Source: Lentisphaerota bacterium (GTDB lineage Bacteria; Verrucomicrobiota; Kiritimatiellia; RFP12; UBA1067). From it: a stretch of DNA of 6,779 nt. The stretch lies in the NCBI GenBank assembly GCA_015061765.1, contig SUVZ01000209.1, positions 1-6,779 on the forward strand, given 5' to 3'. Both the position numbers and the translations under genes were made by a program. Below, piece after piece: positions 5,591 through 6,779 of the stretch (position 1 is its first letter; every line of letters begins with the position of its first letter). A model generated the notes under the pieces. The model was not told the DNA's origin. It saw nothing but the letters and a program-made list of their open reading frames with translations, and made no database searches.

Positions 5591-6544
5591 ATGGACATTT
5601 CAAGAAGAGCATTCATTGGAGGAGTTGCGGCTGCTGCTGCAGTCAAGGCTTCTGGCATGATCAACGTATACACGTCAGGCATAGAAAACGAGCAGGTGCT
5701 GAAGATCACACACCTTGAAATAGACATTGGACTAAGGCATGCATTCAAGGCTTTTCATTTTTCGGATACGCATCTGAATTTTTTCGATGCTGTTGATTAT
5801 GCTGCCGTCACCGACAAGAAGAAACTGCACTACCATAAACGATGGGGCCGTTTCCCGCAGGCCTTGCAATCGTTCTACGCCTCGGTGGATTATGCCATGA
5901 TGCGTCGCATGCCTATGCTGCACACGGGCGACCTGATTGATTTCTTGAATGACGGAAACGAACGGGTCCTTCGCCACAACATCAAAGGGATAGACCTTCA
6001 TTACGCTATTGGCAACCATGAGTATCAAGACCGCGGACCCGAACACTATACCGATGACCGGGCAGAGGTAAGGAGGCGCATCAGACAATATATGCCGAAT
6101 GACCTTACGGTTGCATCCCGTGTCCTAGGAGGTGTGAATTTCGTCTCTTTTGACAATGCGTTTTACAATCTCAGGGAAGAAACCATTTCCGGAGTAAAGA
6201 AGGAGTTCTTGAAAGGTTTGCCGGTTGTGCTGATGTGTCATATCCCGCCGACCTATACGAGACTTTTCCGCGAAAACTCAAGGAGAAGCAAACTGAAGAC
6301 CCTGCGTGCGATGGGCAACAGAACAATCTCCATCAACGACATTCCTCTTCCGGGCAACCCGGCCGACCGATATGACGGCAAGACCAAGGCACTCTACGAC
6401 TGGCTGCGAGAACGCAAGGAATTAAGGGCGATTCTATGCGGCCACGCCCATTGGGCACAGGTGGATGACTTCTCTGACACCGCAAAGATGTACGTGGCTG
6501 GCGGCAATTTCGAAGGTCAGGCAAATGAAATCGTGTTCAAATAG
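5591..6544 (+). CDS. Tat-exported calcineurin-like metallophosphoesterase
   Basis: 317 residues with a strong ribosome binding site (AAAGGAGA 5578-5585) just before ATG 5591. The N-terminus SRRAFIGG (Arg5-Arg6) followed by an Ala-rich core is a twin-arginine signal, so the folded, metal-loaded enzyme is likely exported to the periplasm. There is no lipobox cysteine. All motifs of the binuclear metallophosphoesterase fold occur in order: FSDTHLN (Asp59, His61), TGDLID (Asp114), GNHEY (Asn142, His143), MCHIPP (His217) and CGHAHW (His285, His287). The active site therefore appears complete. Family members hydrolyse phosphomonoesters, phosphodiesters or pyrophosphates; the specificity is unknown. 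The insert at about residues 222-262, between the two histidine motifs, may contribute to substrate choice. It lies between a HAD phosphatase (37 nt) and an ABC-F ATPase (17 nt), so it is probably the middle gene of an operon, though its exported location separates it from both. Confidence 0.88.
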   Translation: MDISRRAFIGGVAAAAAVKASGMINVYTSGIENEQVLKITHLEIDIGLRHAFKAFHFSDTHLNFFDAVDYAAVTDKKKLHYHKRWGRFPQALQSFYASVDYAMMRRMPMLHTGDLIDFLNDGNERVLRHNIKGIDLHYAIGNHEYQDRGPEHYTDDRAEVRRRIRQYMPNDLTVASRVLGGVNFVSFDNAFYNLREETISGVKKEFLKGLPVVLMCHIPPTYTRLFRENSRRSKLKTLRAMGNRTISINDIPLPGNPADRYDGKTKALYDWLRERKELRAILCGHAHWAQVDDFSDTAKMYVAGGNFEGQANEIVFK

Positions 6545-6561
6545 CAGTACAGGCAGATAAA

Positions 6562-6779
6562 ATGGCTCTTGTCAGTTTAAGGGAGGTTTCGATCGCATTT
6601 GGCGGTCCGGCGATTCTGGATTCCGTCTCGCTCTCGATAGAGAAGGGTGAGCGAAGTTGCGTCACGGGCAGGAACGGGGAAGGCAAGTCCACGCTGCTCA
6701 AGGTGATTGCCGGACTGATTGATCCTGACGATGGCGAAGTGATCCGCGAGAAGGGGTGTCGCATTGCATACGTGGGTCA
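6562..6779 (+). CDS. ABC-F family ATPase (Uup/EttA-like), 5' part only
   Basis: ATG 6562 opens a frame that runs off the window after 72 codons, so the gene is cut by the window edge. The product begins MALVSLREVSIAFGG and has a Walker A motif GRNGEGKST at residues 36-44. The opening MAL-[IV]-S followed by a short strand, together with VTGRNGEGKSTLLKVIAG and DGEVIREKGCRIAYVG, is the pattern of the first nucleotide-binding domain of ABC-F proteins such as Uup. These are soluble twin-ATPase proteins that act on the ribosome rather than transporters. A simple ABC transporter ATPase cannot be excluded without the second domain. The ribosome binding site is weak (AGG 6551-6553), and the gene lies 17 nt after the metallophosphoesterase, which suggests co-transcription and translational coupling. 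Confidence 0.8.
   Translation, partial: MALVSLREVSIAFGGPAILDSVSLSIEKGERSCVTGRNGEGKSTLLKVIAGLIDPDDGEVIREKGCRIAYVG

Noticed and set aside
4873..5748. Long antisense open frame (291 codons) opposite the HAD gene
   Set aside because: It is a shadow of the GC-rich codon use of the + strand gene, with no start signals and no recognisable motifs; the + strand protein has all HAD motifs.
1..6779. CRISPR array, transposon ends, tRNA, riboswitch or defence system
   Set aside because: Reading both strands showed no regular DNA repeats, no transposase or recombinase, no cloverleaf and no defence-type domains.

Overview
The window looks like a chromosomal segment from a Gram-negative bacterium of the PVC group, most likely a Kiritimatiellota or Lentisphaerota relative from a gut or other anaerobic habitat. 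This placement is inferred from gene families and style: Tat-exported sugar-active enzymes, a Tat-exported GH20-like protein of a type I associate with Lentisphaerae and Planctomycetes, an outer-membrane surface-repeat protein, and GC-rich third codon positions. No rRNA or other phylogenetic marker is present. All intact genes lie on the + strand.

Left part (1-2616): the possible tail of an upstream gene, then a secreted SGNH/GDSL hydrolase (66-1397) and a Tat-exported, probably lipid-anchored GH20-like protein (1462-2616). The 64-nt gap between the last two suggests one transcript acting on extracellular carbohydrate.

Middle part (2617-3850): remains of a sugar-uptake and catabolism cluster. 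The first 25 codons of an MFS sugar porter (2681-2755) run at a TAG directly into the C-terminal half of an L-fucose isomerase-like enzyme (2756-3445). This is followed by the last ~40 codons of a xylose-isomerase-like TIM-barrel isomerase/epimerase (3448-3570) and about 280 bp with no intact gene. The simplest reading is several deletions that removed most of three adjacent sugar genes. This is the most unusual part of the window.

Right part (3817-6779): a near-consensus sigma70-type promoter drives an outer-membrane repeat protein (3881-4618), which ends in a clear intrinsic terminator. Then comes a probable operon: a Cof-type HAD phosphatase (4780-5553), a Tat-exported metallophosphoesterase (5591-6544) and the start of an ABC-F ATPase (6562 to the window end).

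I saw no tRNA, rRNA, CRISPR array, insertion sequence or phage gene, and no convincing new multi-gene system. The distinctive signals are the chimeric gene remnants and the 15-16-residue repeat of the outer-membrane protein.
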